Assembly (NCBI GenBank): GCA_036346405.1
Contig: CM070551.1
Span: 60,654,488-60,718,487, forward strand
DNA: 64,000 bases
Reading direction: 5' to 3'
Source of the DNA: Phyllostachys edulis
Taxonomy: Eukaryota; Streptophyta; Magnoliopsida; Poales; Poaceae
A program made the position numbers and the translations under genes. Under the pieces are notes generated by a model, which saw only the letters and a program-made list of their open reading frames with translations, did not search any database and was not told where the DNA came from. Shown here in pieces: positions 1 through 12,096 of this stretch. Positions within the stretch are counted from its first letter, which is position 1, and every line of letters starts with the position of its first letter.

Positions 1-1848
1 CGAGTCCCAGGATACTAGATGCTAGCTTGCACAGAATCACTTCGGTACAATCACAACCACAAGGTCAGGGCAAAAGATGAAGTAGACAAATTAAACTTAG
101 CATTAAACAAGACCTTATGGTCCAAGCTTGTTTACAGAGGGTTTGCCACCTTGGCTTACAAACCGACAACAAAAGAACCTTGGCAGCCGAAACACCCAAA
201 ACGCATAGATGCCAACCGGCAAGCCCACAGGCTGTCGAGTAGAGGACGTCCTAGGCAGCGTGATCATCAAAGAAATCCTCTTCAAAGAGGACTGAACTCC
301 CTTTCACTTGGTCATCTTCATACATTGCTTTGACACAGGGCTTAGAGCCATGAGTACTTTTGAATGTACTCAGCAAATCACAGGGGGGGCATTATGCTAT
401 TGATAATCATGCAATGGCTTACCAATGGAGGGCTATATGGTTAGTTGCACAAAGCAAAATTTGACAGTAAATAACATAATAGATTGCAAGGCGACAAGTT
501 AAAAACAATACTACATAATTACATTTGTTTGAAAAGAAGGGAGTGAGCACCAACTCACAACCAAACCACTTGGGGGAGATCGGGTTGCACCCACAGCCAG
601 GACCTCCCAGGGAACACAAATTTCACAAAGCTACCCCTTGCACCATTTTCACTGGGCATTGTCCATGACCAAGGACTTGGCTATTCGAATAGATTTTACA
701 CTCCGCAGAGGTATACAACTTTACCCACAATCCACGATCTCTCTAGCGGGATGGGTTCCGGAAAGACTCTTGCTCACTTCCGAGGGTGAGCAGTCTAGAG
801 AGCGTGACAAGGCCTTTACAAAGCTTTGATTTGGCTCGGAGCTGCCCGCTAAGGTTTCGCTTCCGGATGGGTTGCAAATGCCATCGGATTCGTGCCCCCT
901 CTTGCGCCGTTGCGATAAAACTCGCTCAACCACAACAGCACCAAGCCATCTCACTGCTAATTATTCAGCCCCGACCACCCCCATAAAGTGATCTTGTGGT
1001 TGCACCGATCGACCCAGATCAATAGAACACAAAGTTAAGTCCTTATTTGTGCTCAAGCAAGACTTCCACAACCCCATGTGCAAAGCACCCACTTCTCACT
1101 CCCTGCCTTCTTGCCCAAGCAAAAATCATTCGTGATTAACCCTGGCCAAAAGACCACCAGGTCCTGGCACAACCTGATTTTAACAAAGTGGTATCGCACC
1201 ACAGTCAACACAACATACGGTATCCCACCATAGTTGCTTAACAGTGGCACCAACCACAAATTCCATAGATCATTAGGCAAGATTATTAGTCGATGAAGCA
1301 TGATTCTCGAAACCCACGGATCTAAAGCAAGGCTAAGCATAAACTCACGGTCCCATGTTGGCAATATCAAGTGATACCAACTAAAATACCCAACCTAGAG
1401 TTTCCAAAGGGAGTATGTCAACATGTCTAGCAGCAAGTCCAAATGGAGGCATAATATCAAGTGAGGAAGAGCAGCTACTGCCCAAACATTTTCATATAAA
1501 ATTAGCCATGCAAGATAAAGTAAAACAAAATATATTTAGAAGACCAGGCTCAACATGATCAAGGGTTGTGACTTGCAGAAGTGCTGGTCCTTCGGTTGAA
1601 ACTGCCGGGTCTAAATACTCCTCAAGCTCAAGATCTACACGATCGCAAGGAACCAAAATAAGCAACCGGCACAAGGCAAAAGGAACTCAATGACTCAAAA
1701 GAACCTAAGCAAAACTTTAACCAAAAGAAGCCAATAAACTGGGAGCACAGCTCAGCTTGGAGAGCTCCAGGGGAGGACTTGAGCACTGAGGAACCTAGGC
1801 AAGAAGTTAGAAATGAGCCAAAGGTGACAGGGGATGGCTTACCCAAGC

Positions 1849-1856
1849 TATTTATA
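1849..1856 (-). promoter_or_regulatory. TATA box of the reverse LTR
   Basis: On the minus strand the bases read TATAAATA within CTATAAATAG. The site lies between the AGGTCC-repeat part (2100-3801, upstream in this orientation) and the remaining LTR, as expected for a U3/R boundary. Inferred from motif and position only. Confidence 0.45.
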
Positions 1857-2099
1857 GCCAGGGTTGGCAAAGGCACAGAGAGGGGCTCAGCCAAAACGTG
1901 TCAATGATCGGAGGTAGCCTGGACAGGGCTAGGACAGGGCATGTCCTAAAAAGAAATAAACAATGCACCCTAGAAGTGACTGCATTTAATGTGCTATGAC
2001 AGCCATTAAGTGTGCACAAAGGTTTGAGGCGGGAGGAATAATATATGGTGAGTGTAGCAGGCAAGTAGGGCCAGCCAAAGAGGTGCACGACCAGTCAAG

Positions 2100-3300
2100 G
2101 AGGTGGTCCTCACCACACAAATTGTCCTTGTAAAAAGACCACGGGGAGGTCCTGTGGACAGGAGGTCCAAAGGCACTAGGAGGTCTTGGACAAGGGGTCC
2201 AAAAGACACTGAAAGGAGGTCCTGGGCAAGAGGTCCAAAGACTCAAAGAGGAGGTCCTGGACAAGAGGTCCAAAGACTCAAAGAGGAGGTCCTGGACAAG
2301 AGGTCCAAAGACTCAAAGAGGAGGGAAAGATGGATACGATATCGCCGGCGGCGGTAATACCGTGTTCAAGAAGAGGTACGACCGGATAACGGTAGTTCCG
2401 GATTCAAGATGCGGTACAACCGCAAGCTGGGAAGGGCCTTGACGGCTGAGACAAACCAAGGAGAGGTCTTAACGGCTTAGATTCTTAAAAGGAGATCCTA
2501 AACGGTTAAGATCAAAAGCAAAGGGAAGGTCCTGACGGTTAGATCTCCAAGAGGGAGGTCCTACGGTCAGATCAAAAGGGCAAGGAGGTCCTAACGGTTA
2601 GATCTTTAAGAGGGATGTCCTACGATCAGATCTGATCAAAGGGTTTTTAAGTGACGAAGACCATGCTCGAGCCGTAGGTCCGGCCAAGCAAGCGGTAGGT
2701 CCGACTTGAGGAAGTCCTAAGGACACAGAGAGGTCCAAAGGAGTACAGAGAGGTCCTAAGGTCACAAAGAGGTCTTGAGGGTTAGATCTCTCAAATGAGA
2801 CCCCAACGGTCAAGATCAAAGCAAAGGAGAGGTCCGCGGAAACAAGGATACGCAGAAAAAGCTAGGACCGTTAGATCAAGATCGAACGGGGCAAGGCAAA
2901 TGGGCCGTTCAGACCGTCCGAAGGTCTCAACGGATTAGAGCCGTCCGATACAGATCGGGTGGCTCATAAGGGGGGGGGGAGGTGGAATGTTCGGACCATC
3001 CGAACTCACCTTCAAGATCGGGCCGTCCAAAAGCATCAACGGTCTCGAGGTGAGGAAGGTTAAACCCCAGCGGTATGACCGCAAAATAACAGCGGTAGGT
3101 CCGCAAGGACACAAAGGAGGTCTTCAAGGAGTCAAGGGAGGTCTTTTGGGTTCTGAGGAGGACCAACTGGCAAGGGAGGTCCCAAAAAGGCTCAAAAGAG
3201 GTCTTACCAAAGGCGGTAGTTCCGGCACTACCACAACGGTACGATCAAAGGTCGGAAGTACCGAAACGGAGAAGGTAAAACCAAAGTAAAGTCTTTGCCT
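2100..3300. repeat. AGGTCC-rich repeat array with GCGGT/ACCGC palindromes
   Basis: Near-tandem copies of a roughly 35-bp unit built on GGAGGTCCTGGACAAGAGG occur at 2218-2325. They are followed by looser copies of GAGGTCCTAACGGTTAGATC up to about 2830. Palindromic motifs such as GCGGTAATACCG, GCGGTACAACCGC and GCGGTAGTTCCG lie at 2340-2430 and 3070-3260. The array is the reverse-strand counterpart of the GACCTCC arrays at 44930-45695 and 48786-49290. It probably forms the U3 of the LTR. Confidence 0.6.
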
Positions 3301-3801
3301 TTCGAGCAGACGAGACGGCCGCTAGAGGATGGTGGTATCTGTAACTTGGATGAACCACCCTCAAGAGAGGTCCAGAGGAAAGGAAACAAGGCCAAACGTG
3401 GCTTTGAGAAATCAAAGGGGTTTTAAAACACAAACTTGAGCTTGATCCTCAGCAGGAGGTCCAAAACAAGGGAAGGTCTAAGCGAAAGGATAAGATTTAA
3501 ACAGAGAGTAAGGTTTAAATCTCAAAGAGATTCAAACCAATAAAGGAGGTTTAAAGAGAGGTTAAACCAAGAGGCACACAAAGAAGCTTAGGAGGAAAAC
3601 CAAACCAAAGAACACCAAAGAACAACAAGAAGCCTCAGCCAACAGAGAATACTAACAAGGGACTTAGTTCGGGTTTGGTTAGGTCAGGTTAAACTCTCCA
3701 ACTTCCAAAATACCAAGTTAAGCTTGAACAGACAATTAAACCAAATGGTTCCTTTTGATTTTAAAAGCTGGCAAGAACTCTAGAATAAACGGGACGTTAC
3801 A

Positions 3802-4129
3802 GCGGCCCTCGTATTTCGAAATATTTTATCAAAGAAATCTAGAATTGAAATATTTCACTCGGTTCACGACAACAGAGCTGATTCTGGAACAAAATTGACA
3901 GACACGCTACACTCCCAAAATCCCAACCTATTATTATTCGTGGGATTTCAAAATTTACCATTATAAGATGGTTGAATTTCAGAATTTAATCTATACAGAG
4001 TAATTTCTGAAATCCATCTACTCTGAATTATTCCTCTTATTATTCTCCTCCTCCTGCTTCTACCCCTTCCCTCGAATGGAAGCTGCGCCCCGCCCGCGGC
4101 AGCACCACCGGCGGCTCCAGCATCCCTAA
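3802..4129. other. Short interval between LTR end and MTPC4 exon 1
   Basis: AT-rich sequence up to about 4040, then pyrimidine-rich sequence leading into the GC-rich first exon. Any remaining proximal promoter and 5' leader of the MTPC4 locus must lie here, because LTR sequence starts at 3801. I see no clear TATA box. The segment 3935-4020 contains opposed GAATTTCAGAATT/TAATTTCTGAAAT-like words and may be a small MITE remnant. Confidence 0.35.
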
Positions 4130-4839
4130 ATGCGCCGCCCCCTCGCCGCCGCCGCCGCCTCCTCTACTCCTCCACCTCCCCTCCCCGCCTCCCCTCGCCC
4201 TCCCCTCTCCACCATCTCATCATCCTCTCCCGTCGCGAGGACCCATCGCCAACGCCTCCTCCCTTCGCGCCTCGCCCGCTGCTCACCTCCGCCTCGGGCG
4301 CCGCCGGCCCCCTCGGCCTCCGCGGGTGGCGGACGCTCCCCTCGGCCGCGTCGCTTCCCCGGGGCACCGTCGTCGACGCGCCTCCCGTCCGGCTGACACT
4401 ATCCCGCAGTAAGACGAGTGCCCCCTTTTCTTCTCCTATGTCCTTGCTTTGCGGTTTGTTAGGTAACTTACGTGTTGTGTGTTGTTGTTTTCGTGGTGGT
4501 GGTGCAGGTTATTCTCCGCGAGTCGCGAAGGGCAAGAAGAAGGCAACCTTTGACGATGAGCACAGGTGAATCGGATGGCCCTATTTTGTTCTCTTTTAGA
4601 ACACTGCACATCTGGCATAATGCTGTTAAGCAATTTACGAATTTGTGCGTGCGTTCCTAATGTTCCTTGTATTAAAGGTATAATATAGCTAGGCTAAGTT
4701 TGTATGAAGCCTTGTAATAAAAAAAATTGTACTCCGGTGACTTGACACCCTATATCCTATGAGGGGAAGAGGATTATGGAATATATGCTTCTGTGTTACG
4801 ATTGAACAGAAATGCTATTGCCTCTTGGCGTGATAGGAC

Positions 4840-6640
4840 CAAGGTTATTAAAGCGAAGGTGAGGCACGGCGACTCACCACCTTTTTACCGCCAAAGCACT
4901 TAAGGCGCGTGGCAAGGTGACGCCATACACATATCCTAACCTAGTATGGCAGCAAATTAAATCAGAAATTTTAGTAGCACATGCATACCTTGATGTTGCT
5001 GGTTCTTGAGCCTATGTAGCACCCATCCTCTTTCCAATTGCTCTTCTCCCATGTAGCACCCATCTTCTTTGCAAGTTCCAACATATACCTTGTTACAATA
5101 CATTATAATAATTCATATTTCAATTAATTGAGTAAATATGGATTGAGTGACATACCTTGTTGATAATATCTCATCTCTTCTCTTCTCCCAAGCAACAAGA
5201 TACATGGAAAAAGGACAACAATGAAGCGAAAAACTGAGAATTAAATATACGATTACATGAATAATGAGCAAAATAACAAGCACGACATAGCCAACGTAAG
5301 TCCAAGACAATAAGATAAGTCCACAAGCTTAGAGTCTAATGACGTAACATAAATCCACAACAATAACATGTCCAACTCTCTCATCTCTCAAAAGTCATTC
5401 ATCCCGAACTCATCTAAATTAGTAGTAGCATCCATGTTCTCTCTATCACCATCTTCGATTGTTGTCACACTCACATGTCGGCTGTCCCAGAACTTGGTTG
5501 CACAACAGAGGCTTGGGACTCCTTGTCGGTTGTTGTTACACTCACATCTTTATCTTCTCCTTCATCATCATAATCTAGGAAGAACGGCCTGCTCTTCTCG
5601 TACTTCCATGAAGCCTCTTGCATCTCTTTCATGATTGCTGTTGTAGTCTTGGCACATTTTTGAACATCTCCAAACCCACCCGCAAGATGTTCCTTAATCC
5701 TTTTGATTCCTCCGGATACCTTCCGGTCACAAAGTGAACATTGCACCAAATCTCGGTTGTCAATAACTGGCCAAAAACCATACTTCCATCCCGAATCATT
5801 AGACTTGGCCTTCCGTTTTGGATCGGTCTTTGGATCATACACAACCTCGGAGAATGCAATACTTGCACTTGCCATTTTTTTTTGTGCTTCTGCATTACAA
5901 TAACGTAATTAACACAATACCAAACAAACAACAATACAATCAATAGTCGACACATTAGCAGCTAGCAAACAAATAGCGATGCAGAGCGAGCAGCGCAGAT
6001 CCTCCTTTCACTAGCCCTCCTCCTCTGTTCTCTTCTCTGGCGTGACCCAGCTCCTCCTCCTCACTGCTTGGGAGGGAGGGAGAAGGGAGGAGGCGAGGCC
6101 AAGAGGAGGGGAGCCGGGAGGAGGGAGGCCGAGAGGAGGGGAGCCGAGGAGGGAGAAGGGGTCGCCGAGAGAGTCAGGGAGGGAGGTGGAGGCCGAGAGG
6201 GAGGGGGCCGAGGAGGGGGGCCGGGGATGGAGGTGGAGTCCAGGAGGGAGGGGGAGGCCTGGAGGGAGGGGCATACCTGGATCTGGAGCGCCACAGCCGC
6301 GACGGGGATGGAGGCGGGACGGTGGCGCAGCAGGAGATGGTGTCCGCTTCGGGGATGTAGGCGCCACGAGGATGGAGGCGGCGCTAGGGTTCAAGGCTTC
6401 ATGCGACGCAACAATATGTTCTCTCCTCGAGTCTCCTTATCTCCCATTTTTCCCCCGCTGGATCCATCTCCTTATCTCCCCGCTCGTACTGCATATGGCG
6501 TCCGCCTCGGATGTCCCTGACGCCACACGCCGCCAAGGCGACGCCAGGGGGATGCTATGGCCATGAAGCGGATGCCATAGCCAAGCTTGGCAAGGCGAGG
6601 CCGTGGCGGAGAGCTCCTGACCGCCTTACCACCTAAGCGT
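4840..6640 (-). mobile_element. hAT-type DNA transposon remnant in MTPC4 intron 2
   Basis: The segment lies between exon 2 (ends 4565) and exon 3 (starts 7092). Its left edge starts CAAGGTTATTAAAGCGAAGG, which resembles plant hAT termini. The right side (6535-6640) has related AAGGCG / CCGCCTTACCACCTAAGCG words in inverse sense. The ends are too diverged to fix the terminal repeat or an 8-bp target duplication. It holds a minus-strand BED-finger ORF and a GC-rich, AGG-repeat stretch (6040-6400) that would be its 5' leader. The hAT dimerisation and catalytic parts are absent, so it is internally deleted. Confidence 0.55.
5471..5875 (-). pseudogene. hAT transposase N-terminal fragment with BED zinc finger
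   Basis: A 134-residue minus-strand ORF starting MASASIAFSE. Residues about 30-70 carry a BED-type DNA-binding finger: the FWP aromatic cluster, then CSLC, then GGIKRIKEHLAGG with the ligand His. After it come a helical stretch and an acidic, Ser/Thr-rich tail, and the frame stops. A complete plant hAT transposase of this sort runs to several hundred residues with an RNase H-like core and a C-terminal dimerisation region. None of that is seen nearby, so this is a fragment. The ATG choice fits a BED domain close to the N-terminus. Confidence 0.65.
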
Positions 6641-8511
6641 ACAGAAATGTTATACCTCCTACCAAATGAGAAGGAGAGTAATGGAGTGAGTGAGAGGGAT
6701 GAGATTATGTAAGCTTGAGAGGAAAGGATTGTGGAATATTTACCTGTTTTTTTTGGAGGACATAAGAAGGTTATTCACTTATTCTTATTCCTCCAATCAA
6801 ATGAGGAAAAAGGTTCACTTTGAATTGTTTTGGTGGTTCTTGTGGAGTATGACTTATGATGCTCTCCGATAATTACTTGTTGCACAGAACCCTTTTATTT
6901 TTTCTCAGTGTAATAAGTAAAGGCAATTACAAAGGGTATTGGGTATTACTGTATCAGTTATGCAAAGTTTACATTGGCAATTTATGTGCAAAATAGTGAT
7001 CATTAATTCATTATTACATGTTTGGATTATTTGCAAGGTTTTCTATTGATGTATGTTCCGTTTCATGTAACTGCTAATGGAGTGATCTCAGCCACCGAGC
7101 GGTTAACACGGCACTTTGGTGTAATTTCCTTGTCCTCTCACTAAAATTTGGAGTGTGGTTTTCGACTTCTAGTCATGTTATGCTAGCTGAGCTCATGCAT
7201 TCAGTTGCAGACTTTGCTAACCGGGTATCCTTTGCTATTACAGTTGATGTTACTACTTTTCCTGGCTATTTCATGACCTGGAATCTAATGGATTCATATG
7301 CAAGGGCTAACTGTTTATCAAACTTCAGGCCTTCTTGCATATGGCTTGAGCAGCTCAAGACGTGCTCCAGATGCTCTATGCTTTATTAGCAAACAAGCGA
7401 CCTTTTTACTGTACTTTTCTTGGTTTGATAAATTCAGTCCCTCTTTTTTATGGAAAATTTCGGTCCTTTTCTACAAAGTAAAATGTCTTTGAATTGAACT
7501 ATTGAAGATATGGAAGAATCCTGGTATTAATTATTATGCCATTAAATACTAGTCACTAGAGAACAAGTGACAAAAGGCTTTTTTTGAGATATGCCATAAA
7601 CTGAAATGACGCCCTATGTCTTGACAACTATTAATCTAGCTTAATTTCTTTTGCAGCTATGGTTATTCAAAAGAAAGATTTGTATGGTCCTTGATATCTG
7701 CGGTCGGAATATTTTGCTTGGGTTCAGGTGCTACCATTGTGCACGGAGTTCAGAACTTATGGAATTCTCAAGTATGATGCCAATGTACCATTTGATTTAC
7801 TAGAAGTTTTTACACATGCGTTCATTTTATTACAGAATGTTATCATTTTATTACAGAATGTTATCACCCAAGTACAGTTTTCATATCTTGATACTTCTAT
7901 TTGACAGCCTCCGGAGAACATCCACTATGCTGCATTAGTGATTGGTGGGTCGTTCCTAATTGAAGGTGTTCCTCGTGTACTATTTGTTCTCCTTATTTGT
8001 TTTAGACTTTTAGTTATACTTGAGTAACTTTGTTGCCTCTTAGGTGCTTCACTTCTTGTTGCTATAAAGGCTGTTAAGAAAGGTGCAGCAGCAGAAGGAA
8101 TGAGCATCTGGGACTACATCTGGCGTGGTCATGATCCTACTTCAGCAGTTGTTGTTATGACTGAACTGAGTAATGTGTTCTAGATTAACTTAACACATTT
8201 TTTTTTTCATGTAGTTCATTCACTTCATGCAACTGAACTTTCATTTCTTCCATTGTTAATGATTACTTTAGTTGCTCGTAATTGTCATCTGCTACTGTCA
8301 TCTTAATCAGATTTCTTGTTCATTTACCACTCATTTCTTAGTTCTTTACTTCCTTGATTTCCTTCTCATATCCCAGTATTGTCCTACAGGATGGTGCTGC
8401 TGTTAGAGGCCTTGCTATTGCAGCAGCATCTCTGGTGGCTGTTCAAACGACAGGAAATGCTATGTATGATCTCAATTGGTTCCATCATTGTTGATAACTT
8501 ACTTGGGAATG

Positions 8512-10130
8512 ATATGTTAGTTTTTGTTGGTTCATATTTCTTTTGCTTGTTGGCTCATATTTATTCTGTTGCTACGGATGATTAATCGATGTAAATGATT
8601 TTTTTTGCTGTTTTGTGGTCCATGCTTGAATTATAAGCCACTTTGGTATTGGCAACCAACCCACTTTATCAAATGTCATAAATTTTCCCTACAAACTCAT
8701 GAGAAACTGAAACAGATTGAATGAATAGTTCTTATATTTAGTAGTGCAGCAAAGCCACATAGTCAACCATTTGGACCATCTCTACTCAAATTATTTACCT
8801 TATTAAATTTTGTTCCGTTATCGCATACATGAATGCATCTTGGTCTGATGCCAGGTCTGTAGCATTTCTAATCTTTTCATTATTAAATGATCTATTAGAC
8901 TCTGGTCTTTTCCTGTTTTCCTCACTTTTTTTTCTTGTTAAAGCTCTTCTTTCTTGCTTATTATTATTTTTATGTTGCTCTTCATGTTTCTGCATGGTAT
9001 GCATCCTGATCTATGTACTATAGCCCGTCCCATTATGCCAGAAAGTGGCAAATGATGCTCTGTTCATCTGTACGCCAGACAAAACAATATCTTGGCTGTT
9101 ATAACAGATGAGCAACATGTTCTACCTCTTGAAGTGGCATGTTGCATATAGTGCGTTTAGTACAGTATTTGGATAACTAGATGTCAGCAGTTGTGAAGCT
9201 CCAAGACCAAAAGTTTCATAATTGCTACAGTGTGTTTTGTTTATTGATGTATATTTCCTGTTGATTGCATGAAACCTGAAATATGTTTTATTTAACTTGG
9301 GTCTTGTAAAAGTTGCATACTTCTTGTTCTAATTGCTGGTTTTATTCATTTTTTTTTGTATCATTTGGCATCACATGTCCCGCATGCTGTTTGTACTAAA
9401 ATTGCCGATGCTGTCCATGCTTTAATGTGTTTCTAATACTTTAAGAAAAATATAAAGTAATATTTTTGTACGTTGGTATGTATTTGGACATTTGGACTGT
9501 AGATGGGCTGTCAGATATCACTTTTGATAATCGATACTGTCAGGCACCATTTGCTATTTTATTACCTATGAATACTGCATAGTAACCCATGACAGACTTA
9601 TGCCAAAATGACATGTCCTAAGTTAGTTCATCTTAATAGTAGGAAAGTGGTAGATATGCTGATATGCATGTCAGTTGTTAGGCAGGAATGGAGGAACCTT
9701 TTACAGTTGTACTATACAATAATCCATGAAGGTGGGTTTTTGGATCTTGAGTTTTGATAAAACCAGATTTGATTAAACTTGTTTGATAGCCTAACAGTCT
9801 GAAACCTTGTTCGGTTAGTATTTGATAAAAATAGGATTAAAAAAAACTTAAAACTACAAGTTTTGTGAAAAAAACACTCTTTCCTGTATTTACAAAACTC
9901 AAAATAGAAATAGTATAATGACTGAAAACCAGCTTTAACCAATCGATTTTTCCGCTTAATACTATCCGAGCTGAATAACGACTTAAAATGACGTCGCCAA
10001 ATTGTGATTCAAATGACCGCTAAATGTTTTCATTCTGTGTAATGTTTGCTCCGTGATTTCTCTATTTTGCGCATTCCTGACCATGCCTTGTTCCAAAGCA
10101 AACTATTCAGTAATTGTGCGCTCTCTGTAG
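8512..10130 (+). other. Intron 8 of the MTPC4 locus (1.6 kb)
   Basis: T-rich intronic sequence with no coding signal. The acceptor CTCTCTGTAG before 10131 is canonical. At about 9790-9850 the words ACCTTGTTCGGTTAGTA and TTTGATAAAAATAGG resemble the termini of small hAT-derived MITEs common in grass introns. No target duplication was confirmed. Confidence 0.5.
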
Positions 10131-12096
10131 GTTGCTATTTTTCTCATTCAGAGAAACAGGCATGCTTTAATTGGCAGGGCCATTGATGATCATGACATGC
10201 AGCGAGTTCTTGAATTTCTTAAGTCTGATCCGGTAACTTGCGGATGACCTAATTTCAAAAAATGCTCAGAAGCTTTGTTGTGAAGCTGATTTTCTTGCAT
10301 CTTGCAGGTTGTAGATGCTCTTTATGATTGCAAAAGTGAGGTGATTGGACCAGGATTCTTTAGATTCAAAGCAGAAATTTGTATAATTCATATCATCTGC
10401 CATTCTCCAGCTTGCAATTATTCCATTTTTGTTGTCACTCAGTTAGTACTTGTGACAGCATGGCTGTTCTAAATTGAGGTGTTAGCTAGTAGCTACAATT
10501 GTACCCATCGTTCCTAGGCCTGGGTGGGATGACTCTTTTTCGAAAGTTAATCATTAGGGAGCACTGTTTGTGGTCAATCTTTGTTGTTTCTATTTGACGA
10601 AGTGGATATTTGATCTGTAATGATCGAGTTGATTCGATCCATCTGCAAAGAATCGTCATACCTTCTATTAACTATTTAATATTGGCGTTATTGCTTTACA
10701 AAACATGTTATGATTAGTTTTTTACTAAGAAGGAAGACACTTCAGCGAGCTAACTCCTTGACTTGGCTTTGATTCAGTTGATGAACTCATAGTATACTGC
10801 TATGTTACTTGAGGTTAGAGATGTCCAACATTCCCATGGGGCAGGTGTCTGCATGGATTTTCCCCATGGGGGTTGGGAATCTTGGGATGTGAGGAAGAGT
10901 GTCCCTGTTAAGAGTTTATGGGGTGGGGATAGAGGATAGCCCCTCACAACCCCCCATTCCTGTGAACATTCCTTCCAAGTGTGCTGATTTGTTGAGCTCA
11001 TCTATGTAATTTAGTCCTTTTACTTGCTTGTTTTCTTTTATCTTCGCAGTTTGCCCTTTGTGCTATTTTCTTAACATTTTTTTTACCTAATCATCACACA
11101 GATTTCAATGGAGTAGTCCTGGTGCAGAATTATTTGGAAAGGACTGGACGTGGAGTATGGGCAAAACAGGTGTTTTTGTATTGAAAAGTAGTGTAGTTAT
11201 AGTTGGTGGTTGCTGTGCGTTTTGCTAATTTATCTGCTTTATTTGTTTAAATTCTAGGTAATTGTATTGCTATATGGCTAGTATAGTCAAACGGTGATTA
11301 AATTGGCAGCTGTCAGTCAGCAATTGATTTTTGGTTGCTTATTCAATACGATGATATTATTCTGGCACTAAGCATTACACCAGAGTTGCGCAACTAACAT
11401 TTCTCTAATGCTAACTAGTAGCTAGCAATGATAAAAAAATATGAATTAGCTACATGTCCTTGTTTGTAAGATGGGGAATATCAAGTGCAAACCATCGTTT
11501 TGCTGTAAAGTTGCGTGCACTTTGCATATAAGATCTCAATAATCCTCCAAAAAGACAAGGTGTAGAGGAAAGAAGGATCTATATCCAAAGTTTCATTATC
11601 TGACTAAATTGCCTTGCAGTACGAGATTGTGATTTCGCACTGTTCATCACTATTCCTTTTCACACGTTTAGACAGAGAGGAGAGGATGATGCACTAGGTA
11701 CACTCCCTTTTAAGAATAGTATTCCAACAAATCAGCAAACTAGGAATCACCTTTTTGATTGATCAGTGATTTCTTCAAGCTCAAGAATATACCATCGATA
11801 GCATTTTTATATCACTGAGCTTTATTTCCTTTTTACAGTTCCGGGAGGCTGCAATGTGTAAGGATGACATGGAGTTACTAAGCGTAATGGCTAACTATGG
11901 TATGTGATATATGTTGCTCTAATCACGGATTTATTCTTGTTATCTTGGTCTGAAAGCCACTGCCTGTGTAGGTGAGGATGTAGTCGAGGCTCTGGGATAT
12001 GAAGTGGATCGGCTGGAGTCAGAGATCCAGAAGATTGTGCCTGGGATTAAACATGTAGACATTGAGGTACACAACCCAGAAGGGCTTTCAGTTTAG

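Larger units (their letters stand above)
1..3801 (-). mobile_element. LTR-retrotransposon sequence (gypsy-type LTR), reverse orientation
   Basis: No host gene is visible. The right edge reads ...GGGACGTTACA at 3801, so on the minus strand it starts TGTAACGTCCC, like other LTRs of this window. Stretches at 660-760 and 980-1070 recur with variation at 41815-41890 and 15830-15900, which marks them as dispersed repeat. A minus-strand TATA box lies at 1849-1856. AGGTCC-rich repeats lie at 2100-3300, which would be U3 in this orientation. The left edge is outside the window or unresolved, and no flanking duplication could be checked. The ORFs here are short and low in information, so I treat them as chance. 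Confidence 0.55.
4130..12096 (+). pseudogene. MTPC4: MTPC4-like cation diffusion facilitator (SLC30A9/ZnT9 family), probably decayed
   Basis: Thirteen exons can be traced: about 4130-4408, 4508-4565, 7092-7224, 7329-7379, 7657-7771, 7908-7965, 8044-8165, 8390-8511, 10131-10232, 10308-10380, 11102-11169, 11839-11899 and 11972-12096 (stop TAG 12094). Diagnostic peptides include ALWCNFLV, MHSVADFAN (HxxxD metal site), YGYSKERFVWSLISAVGIF, DGAAVRGLAIAAAS and VAIFLIQRNRHALIGRAIDD. The family moves zinc or manganese; animal ZnT9 exports zinc from mitochondria, and the plant role is inferred. Exons 5, 6 and 9-13 are in frame with GT/AG borders. Defects: exon 1 has no in-frame ATG; exon 4 lacks one base after its acceptor, and its HP codons and donor are gone; the exon 7 donor is CT; exon 8 has an extra base at 8471-8474 and an AT donor; the last base of exon 10 turns the expected Asp into Tyr. 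Assembly error is the alternative. Confidence 0.8.

Noticed and set aside
6042..6566. 174- and 150-residue + frames
   Set aside because: AGG/GGA-rich low-complexity sequence open in several frames; most likely the leader of the hAT remnant.
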